From Ascarosepion bandense (lineage: Eukaryota; Mollusca; Cephalopoda; Sepiida; Sepiidae), in the NCBI GenBank assembly GCA_037127315.1, contig JBBBDQ010001026.1:7166001-7230000 (forward strand): a stretch of DNA of 64,000 bases. The letters run 5' to 3'. The number at the start of each line of letters is the position of its first letter. Positions within the stretch are counted from its first letter, which is position 1. The notes under the pieces were generated by a model. That model was not told the DNA's origin, made no database searches, and saw nothing but the letters and a program-made list of their open reading frames with translations. Both the position numbers and the translations under genes were made by a program. Shown here piece after piece: positions 51,996 through 61,699 of this stretch.

Positions 51996-52600
51996 TTTAA
52001 TTGGAGTATATAGATCCATCTATCGCCCGGTACGCACTCCACCCACATCTATTGAACAGATGAAGAGGCTCATCCCTTGTTCCCTGTTTAGGATGTGGTT
52101 TCCGGCTTTCTCTTTTCCAATGTTTTCACTCCTTTATTTATTTATTTATTTTTTCAATTGGAGTAGATAGACTAATATATCGCTCTGTTCACACTCCACC
52201 CACGTCTATTGAACAGGTGTAGAGGCTCATCCCCTGTTCCCTGTTTAGGATGTGGTTTCCGGTTTTCTCTTTTCCAATCTTTCCACTTTTCTTTTTTGTT
52301 TATTTTTTTTTCAATTGGAGTAGATAGACAAATCTATCGCCCGGTTCACACTCCACCCTCGTCTACTGAACAGGTGAAGAGGCTCATCCCCTGTTCCCTG
52401 TTTAGGATGTGGTTTCCGGCTTTCTCTTTTCCAATCTTTTTCACTCCTTTATTTATTTATTTTCAATTGGAGTAGATAGACTACTCTATCGCCGGGTTCA
52501 CACTCCACCCACGTCTATTGAACAGGTGAAGAGGCTCATCCCTTGTTCCCTGTTTAGGATGTGGTTCCTAGCTTTCTCTTTTCCAATCTTTTCACTCTTA
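51996..52600 (+). repeat. Tandem array, unit about 150 bp, four copies
   Basis: Units at about 51,996, 52,155, 52,312 and 52,466 share CAATTGGAGTAGATAGAC, TCTATCGCCCGGTTCACACT, GGCTCATCCCTTGTTCCCTG and GTTTCCGGCTTTCTCTTTTC, separated by (TTTA)n-like linkers. Same family as 4072-4372, opposite orientation. Confidence 0.85.
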
Positions 52601-52605
52601 TATAT

Positions 52606-52935
52606 ATATATATATTATCGATTTTCTACACTATTGTAAGAACTACAACCTTGAAACTTCTGAATATCGTTTTTTATGTCTTTGTCTATGAGTGTATCAA
52701 ATTTGATTAAAATCGGACCACTCTTTCTATAACCCAATTTTTTCGATTATCGATTATTTGAAATTCATCTGTGGTACCTCGAAACAAAACCTAGCTAAGA
52801 ACACTCACAGACACTTAAAGTACAACTCTGCAAATTTTCAAGAAAATCGGTTCGGCCGTTTTGGAGTCTATAGCTAACGGACATACACACACATACACAC
52901 ACAGACAAAGTTCCATTTATAAATAAATTTATATA
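52606..52935 (+). mobile_element. Element X, right part
   Basis: TATTATCGATTTTCTACACT to GACAAAGTTCCATTTATAAA, with TA tracts on both sides. Matches 57,690-58,012 and 18,900-19,226. Confidence 0.65.
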
Positions 52936-52941
52936 TATATA

Positions 52942-53044
52942 TTCAACGTGACATGACTGCTCGATCACGGAAGTTAAGGAACGTTGAGCCTGGTCAGTAT
53001 TTAGATGGGTGACCGCTTGGGAATACCAGGTGATCTAAGCGTTT
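52942..53044 (+). rRNA. 5S rRNA pseudogene, 5'-diverged
   Basis: CTCGATCACGGAAGTTAAGG, AACGTTGAGCCTGGTCAGTA and GGGTGACCGCTTGGGAATAC, then CAGGTGATCTAAGCGTTT: the 3' two-thirds of 5S rRNA including a terminal T-run. The first part (TTCAACGTGACATGAC) no longer matches. A SINE-1 head begins five bases later. Confidence 0.65.
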
Positions 53045-53049
53045 ATTGA

Positions 53050-53185
53050 CGGATGTGCGTCGTGGTGCGATGGATGCCGTCTTGGAAAGGGAAATCGGTG
53101 AGCCGAGTTCCAATTCCAGTCGAACACTTGGGAAAGGTACTAATCCGTCCCTTTCCTCCAGTTATGGGTTAAATAACTGAGGTCT
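53050..53185 (+). mobile_element. SINE-1, 5' half
   Basis: Head GGATGTGCGTCGTGGTGCGA with B-box-like GAGTTCCAATTCC, then the first body block to AGTTATGGGTTAAATAA. Truncated there. Confidence 0.65.
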
Positions 53186-53362
53186 GCTGTCCATGCGATC
53201 TATAGCAAACTTCTGCACCGATTGGTAGTTATCAGCAGTTCTAAAGAGTATGGATGGTGCTGCACAAGCCTTCACCACTCTAAACAATTTTCTGTGTGGC
53301 AGTCAAAATGACTTAGACTCTCATACGTTGAAATCGACGGGAGAGTCCATAATATATATATA
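53186..53362. other. No gene recognised
   Basis: Short spacer. A (TA)n run at 53,352-53,364 leads into the next retrozyme. Confidence 0.4.
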
Positions 53363-53401
53363 TAATGGTAGGCTTTGTAAAAACAGTAACTTCTCTAGCA
53401 T

Positions 53402-53446
53402 CTATGAGCTGTGATACAGCGGAACAATTCTGTCTGCTGATGACTA
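53402..53446 (+). pseudogene. Degenerate hammerhead
   Basis: The first core strand is lost (CTATGA). Stem II GCTGT/ACAGC is intact, then GGAAC, and TGTC at the cleavage position. Inactive by core loss. Confidence 0.5.
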
Positions 53447-53637
53447 TTAATGATCTCACACTGATTGAGTACTCTGGAAGAATGTTAGACTTTGATAAAC
53501 AATAGCTACACGAGCATCTACTCATCGTTCATTCACGCTAAAAATCTGCCTTCATCTACCGAGCTCAGAAGTAGAATCGCCGACTGATGTCAATTCGGTC
53601 GGCTTTAAATCCTGGCTAAAAGCCATCGGATATTTAT

Positions 53638-53680
53638 CCGTACTGATTAGCTGTGATACAACCAAACGAACTGTCTGCGG
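53638..53680 (+). pseudogene. Degenerate hammerhead
   Basis: CCGTA, CTGATTA, stem II GCTGT/ACAAC, CAAAC, CTGTC, TGCGG. Both core strands carry one change (G8 and G12). Stem I and the GTC triplet are kept. Confidence 0.5.
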
Positions 53681-53683
53681 ATG

Positions 53684-53740
<57 letters not shown>
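53684..53740. repeat. (TA)n microsatellite
   Basis: About 55 bp of TA between a retrozyme and the Penelope-like hairpin. A further TA run lies at 53,873-53,908. Confidence 0.95.
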
Positions 53741-53743
<3 letters not shown>

Positions 53744-53868
53744 GATGGTTGTTACAATGGTTTATAAAAACCATCACAATATAAAGCTCTACGTTGTATC
53801 GAGCACTCTTTATAAAAGTAAATGCAGAAACAGTGGGTTTAAAACCTACTTGTTCTACAACTTCCTTA

Positions 53869-53872
<4 letters not shown>
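53741..53872 (+). mobile_element. Hairpin plus shared HHR-2-type tail
   Basis: A TTGTGATGGTT/AACCATCACAA hairpin (53,741-53,781) is followed by AAGCTCTACGTTGTATCGAG and CACTCTTTATAAAAGTAAAT, the tail seen at the HHR-2 loci near 1080, 2500 and 39,930. No hammerhead core remains. Confidence 0.5.
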
Positions 53873-53908
<36 letters not shown>

Positions 53909-53914
<6 letters not shown>

Positions 53915-54465
53915 GCTTTATCAAATATCTATCTTCTCTCTTAGTGTGTTTACAGATTTTTCTAAATGAAACTTCGCTGTGAGGTCAGAGAAATGAGCAA
54001 TATGATATTTTTAGCATTGCCAAAACTTTCTTTAAACCAGTTATCTGATAAATTATATTATGTTCACGATGTCAACTATGAAAAAATGCAAAAGAAATAG
54101 ATATGGACTATTATATATAATCATTTTTATGTAGGGTGTGATAATAAAATATGCACATCTCCTCTCTCTCTTGTAACCATCCTTCTCAATAAAATAAACG
54201 TCTTTCAGCGTTAAAGCTGAATTGGTTAAATAAAATTCATAATCTTCTACTTAGAATTGTTATTTTATTACAAAGGGATTCTCTGAGACATGAAAGATAT
54301 TTCAAGGGTTCCACAAGAGTAAAAATGTTCAGAAATGCTGGAATAAAAATTTTTACACAACTGGGTCTACTAAACGTTGCTTTATTGTCTTGATTGTGTT
54401 GCAGTGATTAAGAAAAAAATTAATTATCCCTAATGACAAACAACATGTTTGTAATGTACCTTTAT
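53909..54465. other. No gene recognised
   Basis: AT-rich, no supported frame. Confidence 0.5.
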
Positions 54466-55108
54466 TAATCATTAAGTGCCATAAGTGATACTCGCTTTGG
54501 GCGATCATGTCCCGAAAGAGACATGACTGACTGAGCAGAGGATTATCTCGCAGTAGGTTGCCATTGCTTTATGTAGTAGACTGGTTGCCAGTCAAGGCTA
54601 TAGAACCCAGTCTGTCCTATTATTGTGTCATTTTTGTGAAAGACACGACGTCAATGTTAGACACTGAAACCAGAAATCCTCCTCTCCTCAAAACTCACAA
54701 CAACCAAAAGCGTCTAATTAAATCAATAGAAAGATGGATGGGACGATTTCAAGAGAAAAACATGTTGATTAATATCGTCAAAGAAACGGCCATCTTAAAA
54801 TCATTCTTAATGAAACAGTCAGTTGAGTGCCGTGATACACGCTTTGAGCGATAATGTCTCGAAAGAGACATGACTGACTGGGCAGAGGATTATCTCGCAG
54901 TAGTTTGCCATTGCTTTATGTGGTAGACTGGTTGCCAGACAAGGCTATAGAACCCAATCTGTCCTATTATTTAACCCATAGCTGGAGAGAAGAGATGGAT
55001 TAATACATTTCCCAATGGTAATTCCGAGTAAGTGAATGCAACGAATTCAACTGGAATTTAAAAGGTTACAAGATTTGTCGTCCTGAGTTGATATCCACTG
55101 CCCCACAA
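54466..55108 (-). mobile_element. SINE-1 composite: full unit, spacer B/C, extra tail
   Basis: A SINE-1 on the minus strand (55,108-54,826) is followed by a spacer of about 190 bp whose first part (54,757-54,820) is spacer B of the 48,336 composite, then a second SINE-1 tail (54,630-54,466). The head is diverged (GTTGTGGGGCAGTGGATA). Confidence 0.7.
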
Positions 55109-55390
55109 CCTTTATTAATGTTCAGCTCAAATGTCAGTTTGTATCCTGTTTTGGACGTGTAATCTAAATAATAGTGCCAGGATCTATCAACAAAATCTCT
55201 GACAGAATACAGTTACATTGAAAGTCCTCCAATACCTGAAAAGACACTTTTAGAAATAGGATATTCTGTTCTTTGATGTGTATACATGTTTATGTAAATA
55301 AATTGCAAGAAAACGAATAATGTATTCTTAGAATCTCTCACACTTTCCCTGATCACGTATCTATCGTCCCTTGGCATTGCTTTTCTCTTT
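55109..55390. other. No gene recognised
   Basis: No motif. It lies between a SINE-1 composite and the unidentified minus-strand frame. Confidence 0.4.
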
Positions 55391-55678
55391 CTAATCGCAT
55401 TTTCCTTTACGTTTTGTACAGATGGATCCAGTTTGTTTCTTCATTTGGTGAAACGACTGACAGTTGAAAGGCTTACACAAACAATATCCGCGATCTCTTA
55501 TTAAGGCTTGTCGGTGTATTTGCGCAGCATTAAAATTTTCGTACTCTTCCTTGGAATGACGTCCATCGCAGACAATGGCTGTAGGACAACTAATCGTCAG
55601 TCGAGACAATAGTGTCTGGGCGTGATAAAAATCACGGATGACGCAATATTTTTCAAGGCCAGAAAAAAAAGATTCATA
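55391..55678 (-). CDS. Unrecognised open frame, possible exon or element remnant
   Basis: About 95 codons are open between two stops, with no ATG (TTG near 55,609). Composition is protein-like and unlike the biased frames elsewhere: YCVIRDFYHAQTLLSRLTIS, CPTAIVCDGRHSKEEYENFN, AAQIHRQALIRDRGYCLCKP, then CTKRKGKC before the stop. Six or more cysteines lie mainly in the C-terminal half. I do not recognise a family. It could be an exon, a transposon remnant or chance. It lies just 5' (in its own sense) of no other frame. Confidence 0.35.
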   Translation of the reverse strand, partial: YESFFSGLEKYCVIRDFYHAQTLLSRLTISCPTAIVCDGRHSKEEYENFNAAQIHRQALIRDRGYCLCKPFNCQSFHQMKKQTGSICTKRKGKCD

Positions 55679-55736
55679 CTAATGAACACCACTGCAATTG
55701 ACCTAATCTGAAAAAAAAGAGAAATTTATTACGCTC

Positions 55737-56027
55737 TGTCACTCGGTTAAGTTCCATACGTGATACACGCCTGGGCGATCATGTCTCAAAAAAGAAACGA
55801 TTGACTGGGCGGAAGATTATCCCGCTGTAGCTTGCCTTTACTTTTATGAGGTAGATTGATGTCCCACTAAGGCTATAGAACCCAATTAATTAACCTATAG
55901 CTGGAGAGGAGAGACGGATTAAGGAATTTTGCGCATGAGTGAATGCAAGGAATTCAACTGGAGTTCGAACTCGGCTCCACGATTTATCTTTCCGTGTTGA
56001 TATCCACTGCACCACAACGCACTTCTC
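55737..56027 (-). mobile_element. SINE-1, full length
   Basis: Head near 56,027 (GTGCGTTGTGGTGCAGTGGA on the minus strand), B-box-like GAGTTCGAACTCC, body, and tail ending at 55,737. The body has a deletion between the CCCAATTAATTAACC and CTATAGCTGG blocks. Confidence 0.75.
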
Positions 56028-56214
56028 ACTATGGTAGGTCAAAAATGGCTGTACGAGGAAAGGAAAGAAATTAAAGCAATTGTTTCAATTAATGTATTCA
56101 ATTGTGTACATAAATTAATTAAAAAATATTTTGCTAATATAAATGCACGGGTAGATATGCGGGTAGTGAAGTGGTGTATAAATGTTTTATAGATTCTGTA
56201 GAAGCGTTCGATAA
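56028..56214. other. No gene recognised
   Basis: Short AT-rich spacer. Confidence 0.45.
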
Positions 56215-57222
56215 GTTTCGCCAGGAAGAAAGTTTAGGACTGATAGTTAAGGTTGGTTTATTTGCGAAGGATATTAGAATAATGGTGAACATGTAACTGA
56301 GCAAACAGCTTGCAAAATGTACTATGGACTACAAAGGGTAGGATGTTGTGGAGAGCCATATATGAGAATCAAATAAGAAGTTGCCTCAGGAAGGAAGTTT
56401 AGAGCTGATTGTTAAGCTTGGTTTATTTGCGAAGAATATTAGAATAATAGTGAACACATAAATGAGCAAACCGCTTGCAGAATGTACTATGGACTACAAA
56501 AGGGAGGATGTTGTGGAGAGCCATATAACAGAAAAAATAATAAGTTGCGCCAGGAAGGAAGTTTAGAGCTGTTAGATAAGTTTGGTTTATTTGCGAAGGA
56601 TATTTGAATAATAGTTTGAGTTTCAGCTTTCTTTGACGGCATATCGACCTCTTTGAGTTATTTAATGCTAAAAAAGTGAAGTTTAAGGTATTTTTTTAAT
56701 GTTCAGTTATCATGAAAAGGTTGATTTAGTCCGATTTTAATGAAATCTTTTTGTTTTTATTCTTTTTATTTTAGAAAACTGAAAATGTCTTCTAGTTTTG
56801 TAGACAAAAATATTTTGCTGGGAATAATTATTTTCCTTCAATATTTGTGCTATGGTAATAATTCTTCAAAAATGTATTGTTGGTAATATTTTCCTTCAAA
56901 AATAAATATTTTTCTATAAAAGTTTATTTTTATGTTAATATTTCCAGTGTATTTATAGCTTTTCATAGTGTTTTGACCCCAGTTTGGGGGTTAACTATTT
57001 GGCCATAGCTGGGACCCTAACAGGTGCTACTACTCCGGGTCAGGGTGGACCTGAGAACAAAAGCAATTAAGAGGTGGTTCCAAGCGTCTCACAACCTCTC
57101 AATCAGAGGTCTTGCTGCCGGATGCAGTTTAACAGTGATCATATAACTGATCAAACCACTTGCAAAATGTACTATGGACTACAAAAGGTAGATGTTGTGG
57201 AGAGCCATATATCAGAATAATT
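56215..57222 (+). repeat. 165-bp tandem array with an insertion of about 515 bp
   Basis: Units start near 56,219, 56,384 and 56,549 with GCCAGGAAGGAAGTTTAGAG or a variant and include TGTACTATGGACTACAAAAG and TTGTGGAGAGCCATATA. The third is interrupted after GAATAATAG at about 56,612 and resumes at about 57,126 (TGATCATATAACTGATCAAA). The insert has AT-rich and GC-richer halves, and its family is unknown. Confidence 0.75.
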
Positions 57223-57299
57223 TTTTATTCAGGGGGAAACCTGTATTATTGGCCAAATAAAGATTCATAAGCTTCTACGTTTTTTAAATATATATTTTA

Positions 57300-58012
57300 A
57301 CTAGCAGTATAGTCCGGCGTTGCTCGGGTGTAATGAAAGCTTTAAAACTAATCTATGGGCCTAGAGATCAGACTCTTTGGACGTTGGCACGAAACACTAA
57401 AAAGCAATAGTTGTTTCCAGTTGAAGCGAAACCGTAGACTAAAAGAAAAATGAATGGATGTAAGTCAAGTTTTGATTTCCTGGTATAGATATCAAATAAG
57501 TTTTTTTCGTCGTAAACTGAATTTTGATTGCTAAATAAGTCCTCTGAGTAAATGGTATCATGGCTGAGACTAAGAATTACAATTATACCTACTTAGAGCC
57601 AAACCCGAAGCAAAAATTAAAATAAAAGGGCTGAAAAAATACAGATATACAGGTGGATACACAGACACACATACAAACATCTTGCCTTTAATATATATAT
57701 TATCGATTTTCTGCACTATTGTAAGAACTGCAACCTTGAAACTTCTGAATATCGTTTCTTATGTCTTTGTCTATGAGTGTATCAAATTTGATTAAAATCG
57801 GACCACTCCTTCTATAACCCGATGTTTTCCACTATCGATTTTCGATATTTATCGGGGTTACCTTGACACAAAACCTAGCTAAGAAGACTCGCAAACGATT
57901 ATAGTACAACTGTGTAAATTTTCAGGAAAATCAATTCAGCCGTTTCGGAGTCTATAGTAACGGACACACACACACAGACACACACACAGACAAAGTTCCA
58001 TTTATATATAAT
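57300..58012 (+). mobile_element. Element X, complete by comparison
   Basis: About 713 bp, from ACTAGCAGTATAGTCCGGCG through CACATACAAACATCTTGCC (57,690), then TATTATCGATTTTCTGCACT to GACAAAGTTCCATTTATATA. No open frame of interest. Left and right parts also occur alone, so X may be two elements in a fixed tandem or one element with a variable deletion. Both parts end in a CACACA-rich, TATA-ending tail. Confidence 0.65.
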
Positions 58013-58015
58013 TTT

Positions 58016-58190
58016 AATAATCATTTCACTCTAACCATGGCGAGACCGAGGCTACTAAGGTTGCAGGGTGTTACAGTGAGAGAAAGACTGAAAACAGTAG
58101 AATAAAATATGAATGGGATTCAAGAAGACAGAAAATGGAAACTGGCACCGCATTGAAAGTTTTGGAGTTTGTAGCTATCAAGGGAAAACT
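58016..58190 (-). mobile_element. LINE-B 3' fragment, degenerate
   Basis: AATAATCATTTCACTCTAACC, GTTGCAGGGTGTTACAG and TTGGAGTTTGTAGCTATC follow the order of minus-strand LINE-B tails. Much of the 3' UTR is lost. Confidence 0.5.
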
Positions 58191-58440
58191 TGCAGCAGCT
58201 GAAATGAGGTTCTACAGAAGGATGCTGCAAATATTGTTGACCGAGCATGTGAGCAATGACGAGGAGTTGGAAAGGATGGAAACGAAAAGGAAATTAATAC
58301 TGAACATCAGGAAGAGACAGCTGAAGTTCATGGGATATACAATGAGGAAGATGGGCTTGGAGAACCTGATGCTAACAGGCCAGATAGAGGGGAAAAGAGA
58401 CAGAGGAAAGCAGCGGATGACCTATTTGAAGGGCTTGAGC
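58190..58440 (+). mobile_element. LINE-A C-terminal coding fragment
   Basis: The frame 58,135-58,446 includes AEMRFYRRMLQILLTEHVSN, RMETKRKLILNIRKRQLKFM and LENLMLTGQIEGKRDRGKQR, the best-preserved LINE-A C terminus here. It starts within the palm-distal region; RT motifs are absent. Confidence 0.7.
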
Positions 58441-59113
58441 AGGTGAATGACAGAACAGGGGTTGTGTTTTCTTACAGGCGAAAGCGTAGTAAGAGCCAAC
58501 ATGGATAGGGAATCGTGGAAGGCCATGATCTCCTAAGACCCGAAAGGACGGGGCACATAGAAGAAGAATGTATATGTCAACTGTTAATAAGAAATTATAA
58601 TGTGGGTATAAAATGGGGGATCAATTCTATATTATAATCAATATATAAACTGATCCCTCATATTGTAGCTATGGTAGTTTCTATACATTTATATTCTAGA
58701 CTTATGGGCGTGAGATGACAGAACTGGGGCTGCATGGTATAACAGTAGAAGGCGTGCTATGAGCCACCAGGTATAAAGAAACGTGGAAGTCATGATCGCC
58801 TACGTCCGGAAAGGACAAGACACATAGAAGAAGAATATATATGCCGACTCGTTACAAGAAATTATAATGTGGGTATAAAATGGGGGATCAATTCTATATT
58901 ATAATCAATATATAAACTGATCCCTCATTTTGTGGCCATCCTAGTTTCTATACTTTTATATTCTAGATTTATGGGCTTGAGCTAGTGGATGACAGAACAG
59001 AGGTTGCATGGTGCAACAGGAGGAAGCGTGCTAAGAGCCACCAGGGATAGGGTATCATGGAAGGCCATGATCGCCTACGTCCTGAAAGGACCAAGGCACA
59101 TAGAAGAAGAATA
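58431..59113 (+). repeat. Triplicated LINE-A 3' end with hairpin insert
   Basis: Three copies of the LINE-A terminal region (GAATGACAGAACAGGGGTTG ... AAGGACGGGGCACATAGAAG) start near 58,431, 58,706 and 58,973 (periods about 275 and 267 bp). The first two are followed by ATGGGGGATCAATTC / AACTGATCCCTCAT hairpins (58,612-58,670 and 58,872-58,928), homologous to SINE-1 spacer A. Confidence 0.75.
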
Positions 59114-59700
59114 AGCTATCAAGGAAGTAAGTTAACGGAAGAGAGTTTCACATGCAAAAATGCCAGAAAATAAAATGTTCGAGTAAAAGCGGCATTTATT
59201 TAGAGTTGTGGCTATAATCCGCATGACTTCAACTGAGACTAATTCAATATTAGAAATGTTGAAAAAACGCTGGGATAAATAAATGGACAGACTGGGTCTG
59301 CTAACTGTGGTTGGTAGCTAGTCTAGAAGAACGAAACCTGAGACTATTGCATTCAATTTCCCAACGTTTCGTGGCAATTGGCGTATAATGTTGAAAAGGG
59401 AATATTTGTAAAAGAGCATTCAGTAAATATTCATTGTTTCTTATTTCTTAAACTTGTTTTGTTTCCGCTAAAACATTTTGGCTTTTGTTGAAAAAATTCT
59501 GCTTGCTTTGTAGAAACGATAACATTTGCACAAACGATACCGGGTTTTTGCCTTTTAGACGAGATGACTTCCAAGCCAGTATAATTAACTAAACACTCAT
59601 ATTCTCTCTTGAGTAAAGATAAAGCAAAGAACAAAAAAAAAATAAGAAAAAAAAGAAAAGAAAATAAAGAAAGAAAGCAACTAACTCCCTTCTTTATTTA
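59114..59700. other. No gene recognised
   Basis: No repeat match. An A/G-rich run at 59,628-59,680. Confidence 0.45.
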
Positions 59701-59716
59701 TTTATAACCTTTTATT

Positions 59717-59998
59717 ATGTTGATAGTCAGTACAGAACAGCTCGACTGTAGAAAAGACCGGGTCCTACGCAATGTCTTATCGGAAGAATTAAAGAAAAGA
59801 ACACAAAGGCGACGGAAGCGGACTTTGATAACACCTTCCCCATATACCGACGTCAAAAAGATAAGAACCCCGATATTTTACCCACCAATTCTAACGATCA
59901 CTCCCCAGCCATAAACGTATTTCGATCAGTTTACAAGATTACAATGGTCGAGCAATGCAGACCTCTGGAAGAAAAGTTACAAAAGAATAAGATACACT
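59717..59998 (+). other. Ambiguous open frames
   Basis: Two overlapping plus-strand frames stay open: 59,717-59,914 (LKKRTQRRRKRTLITPSPYT) and a shifted one to about 59,998 (PDILPTNSNDHSPAINVFRS). Neither has a known motif, and they cannot both be coding. The stretch is less AT-rich than its surroundings. Confidence 0.2.
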
Positions 59999-60206
59999 AA
60001 TATTTTATGCCTTTTTATGTTTACTAAGCACTACCGAAAAAGTCATGACCACTAATGACTACAAATTTGAAAATGAATGTTGTTTGGAACCAATCTACTA
60101 AAGTTCGCCTGACTTAGAATATTAGACTTAGTACATCTTCATAAACACATATCTCGTTGTTTTCTCGTTAACTGGATTTAATGTAGGCACTTAACTTGGA
60201 TAAGCT

Positions 60207-60523
60207 TCTTCTCTCGCATTTCCCGCCTGTGGAACTCACTCCCGTATTCTTGCTTTCCTGACGGCTACAACCTCCAGAAATTTAAATGCAAAGTCAATAC
60301 TCATCTACTAACCACTGGACTCTAGCTCTCTCCCCACCCCTGTATAACCTTCCCTTTCTCTCTCCCTATGTATCTGTCATCGCACCTCTTTTCTCAGCTT
60401 TCTATTGTTCCTTTCTAACTAGTGTGTACTCCTCACTCTTTTTTAATTAATCTTTTTACATTTATGTAGCCCCCTGAACATCAGTGGCATTTCCGCCTTG
60501 CTCGGGGTGAAATGATTAAAAAA
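60207..60523 (+). mobile_element. LINE-B 3' fragment
   Basis: CTTCTTCTCTCGCATTTCCC, coding end ATTTAAATGCAAAGTCAATA, 3' UTR and TTGCTCGGGGTGAAATGATT plus nine A. Same subfamily as 19,966-20,287 (GCTCGGGG instead of GCTTGGGG). Confidence 0.85.
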
Positions 60524-60884
60524 AAAGTATTTATGTATCGCAATTCGCAGACCAATATTGCAGTGTTGTAATGAAAGTGACCGTCATTAATTGCACAGCT
60601 ATTACGTTATGAACGACAAAATAAAACTGGCTATTCATTTTACTATATTTGCTTAAAAATAAGTCACCAAAATAAAAAGTGTATATTAACACATAAAAAA
60701 ATAACTTTTATTCAATAACTGCCTAAACAGCAAAGATTAGTTTGGATTTTAACCATAAGTTTCATGTGCTTATCAGCTTATCATAATGTTGGACTCAGAA
60801 GTGACCAAATTTTATTTACACTTGTTGTCCTTTACTGGGAGAGTTAATGAGCGTCCCCTAACAATACTTTGTCGAATTTTACAA
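60524..60884. other. No gene recognised
   Basis: AT-rich spacer between two LINE-B tails. Confidence 0.5.
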
Positions 60885-61228
60885 TATTGCTACCAATATT
60901 ACCGATAAAATGCAGCCGTCACTTCTACTCCAACAGTTTCTTTCCTCGCACTTCCCGACTGTGGCATTCTCTTCCACACGATTGCTTCCCCGACGGCTAC
61001 AATCTCCAGGAGTTTAAATGTAAGGTCAATAGACACCTCCTAACACACTAACCTGCTCCCATTCTATCAAACACTCTTCCCATCTGCCCAACCCTCATCC
61101 TCGTTATCCTTACTCATCTGTCACCTTCCTCCTGACATTCCCTATGTCTAACCACTCCTTCTCTTTACCTTCCCCTATGTAGCCCCATGCTCAATAGTGG
61201 CAACTTGGGGTGAGATGATTAAAAAAAT
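60885..61228 (+). mobile_element. LINE-B 3' fragment
   Basis: The frame 60,869-61,051 reads RHFYSNSFFPRTSRLWHSLP, HDCFPDGYNLQEFKCKVNRH. The 3' UTR and AACTTGGGGTGAGATGATTA plus A follow. Same subfamily as 42,432-42,842. Confidence 0.85.
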
Positions 61229-61249
61229 GTGTTTACGTTTTATGTAGTA

Positions 61250-61465
61250 TCCCAAAAGACTGATATAATTTAAATGTGAATATCTGAGTAACTACATGTC
61301 CACGACAAACAAAATTCAATAGACCGATTTCATAAATCATAACAAGTGTTCAATATGCACACCACCTGTGACACGACACACGTCAAGTATGCAATCCAGC
61401 TCCTGCCAAACATAATGTAACATGTTTTGCATAACATTATCCAGCGCCTCAGTGCGCACATATCT
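61250..61465 (-). mobile_element. Tc1/mariner-type transposase C terminus and end
   Basis: The minus-strand frame reads TEALDNVMQNMLHYVWQELD, then CILDVCRVTGGVHIEHLL and stop, the conserved C terminus of a DDE transposase group found widely in invertebrates. The sequence to its right on the minus strand ends near TTTTGGGATAC, resembling a mariner-type terminus. Confidence 0.55.
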
Positions 61466-61555
61466 CAATTAGAATCTACGAAAAAGAAGAATCGGGTGTG
61501 CTACTGACAATGAAAATGTCGAAACGGTCAGCAGGCTCACCTTGTGAATTTTTCT

Positions 61556-61648
61556 AGTTGGCTTTGAGAAAAGACAGGTCTATATATCCAATCTTCCCGA
61601 AAGCCTAGAAGAACTTAATCAGCGGATAACTGATGCGCTGGATAATGT
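61556..61648 (+). mobile_element. Transposase fragment, opposite orientation
   Basis: The plus-strand frame reads QVYISNLPESLEELNQRITD, ALDNVLNK. It overlaps in sequence with the start of the minus-strand fragment (ALDNV), so two pieces of the same transposase face each other. Confidence 0.5.
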
Positions 61649-61699
61649 TTTAAATAAATAAATAAATATTTTTATCGCAATGTTTATACACCCACCTTA

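Larger units (their letters stand above)
53363..53690 (+). mobile_element. Retrozyme dimer remnant
   Basis: A partial unit with a hammerhead remnant at 53,402-53,446 and a second, internally deleted unit (53,447-53,690). The second has GATTGAGTACTCTGGAAGAA, CGCTAAAAATCTGCC, GTAGAATCGCCGACTG and a hammerhead at 53,638-53,680. The deletion includes the A-box-like start. (TA)n follows at 53,684-53,740. Confidence 0.65.
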
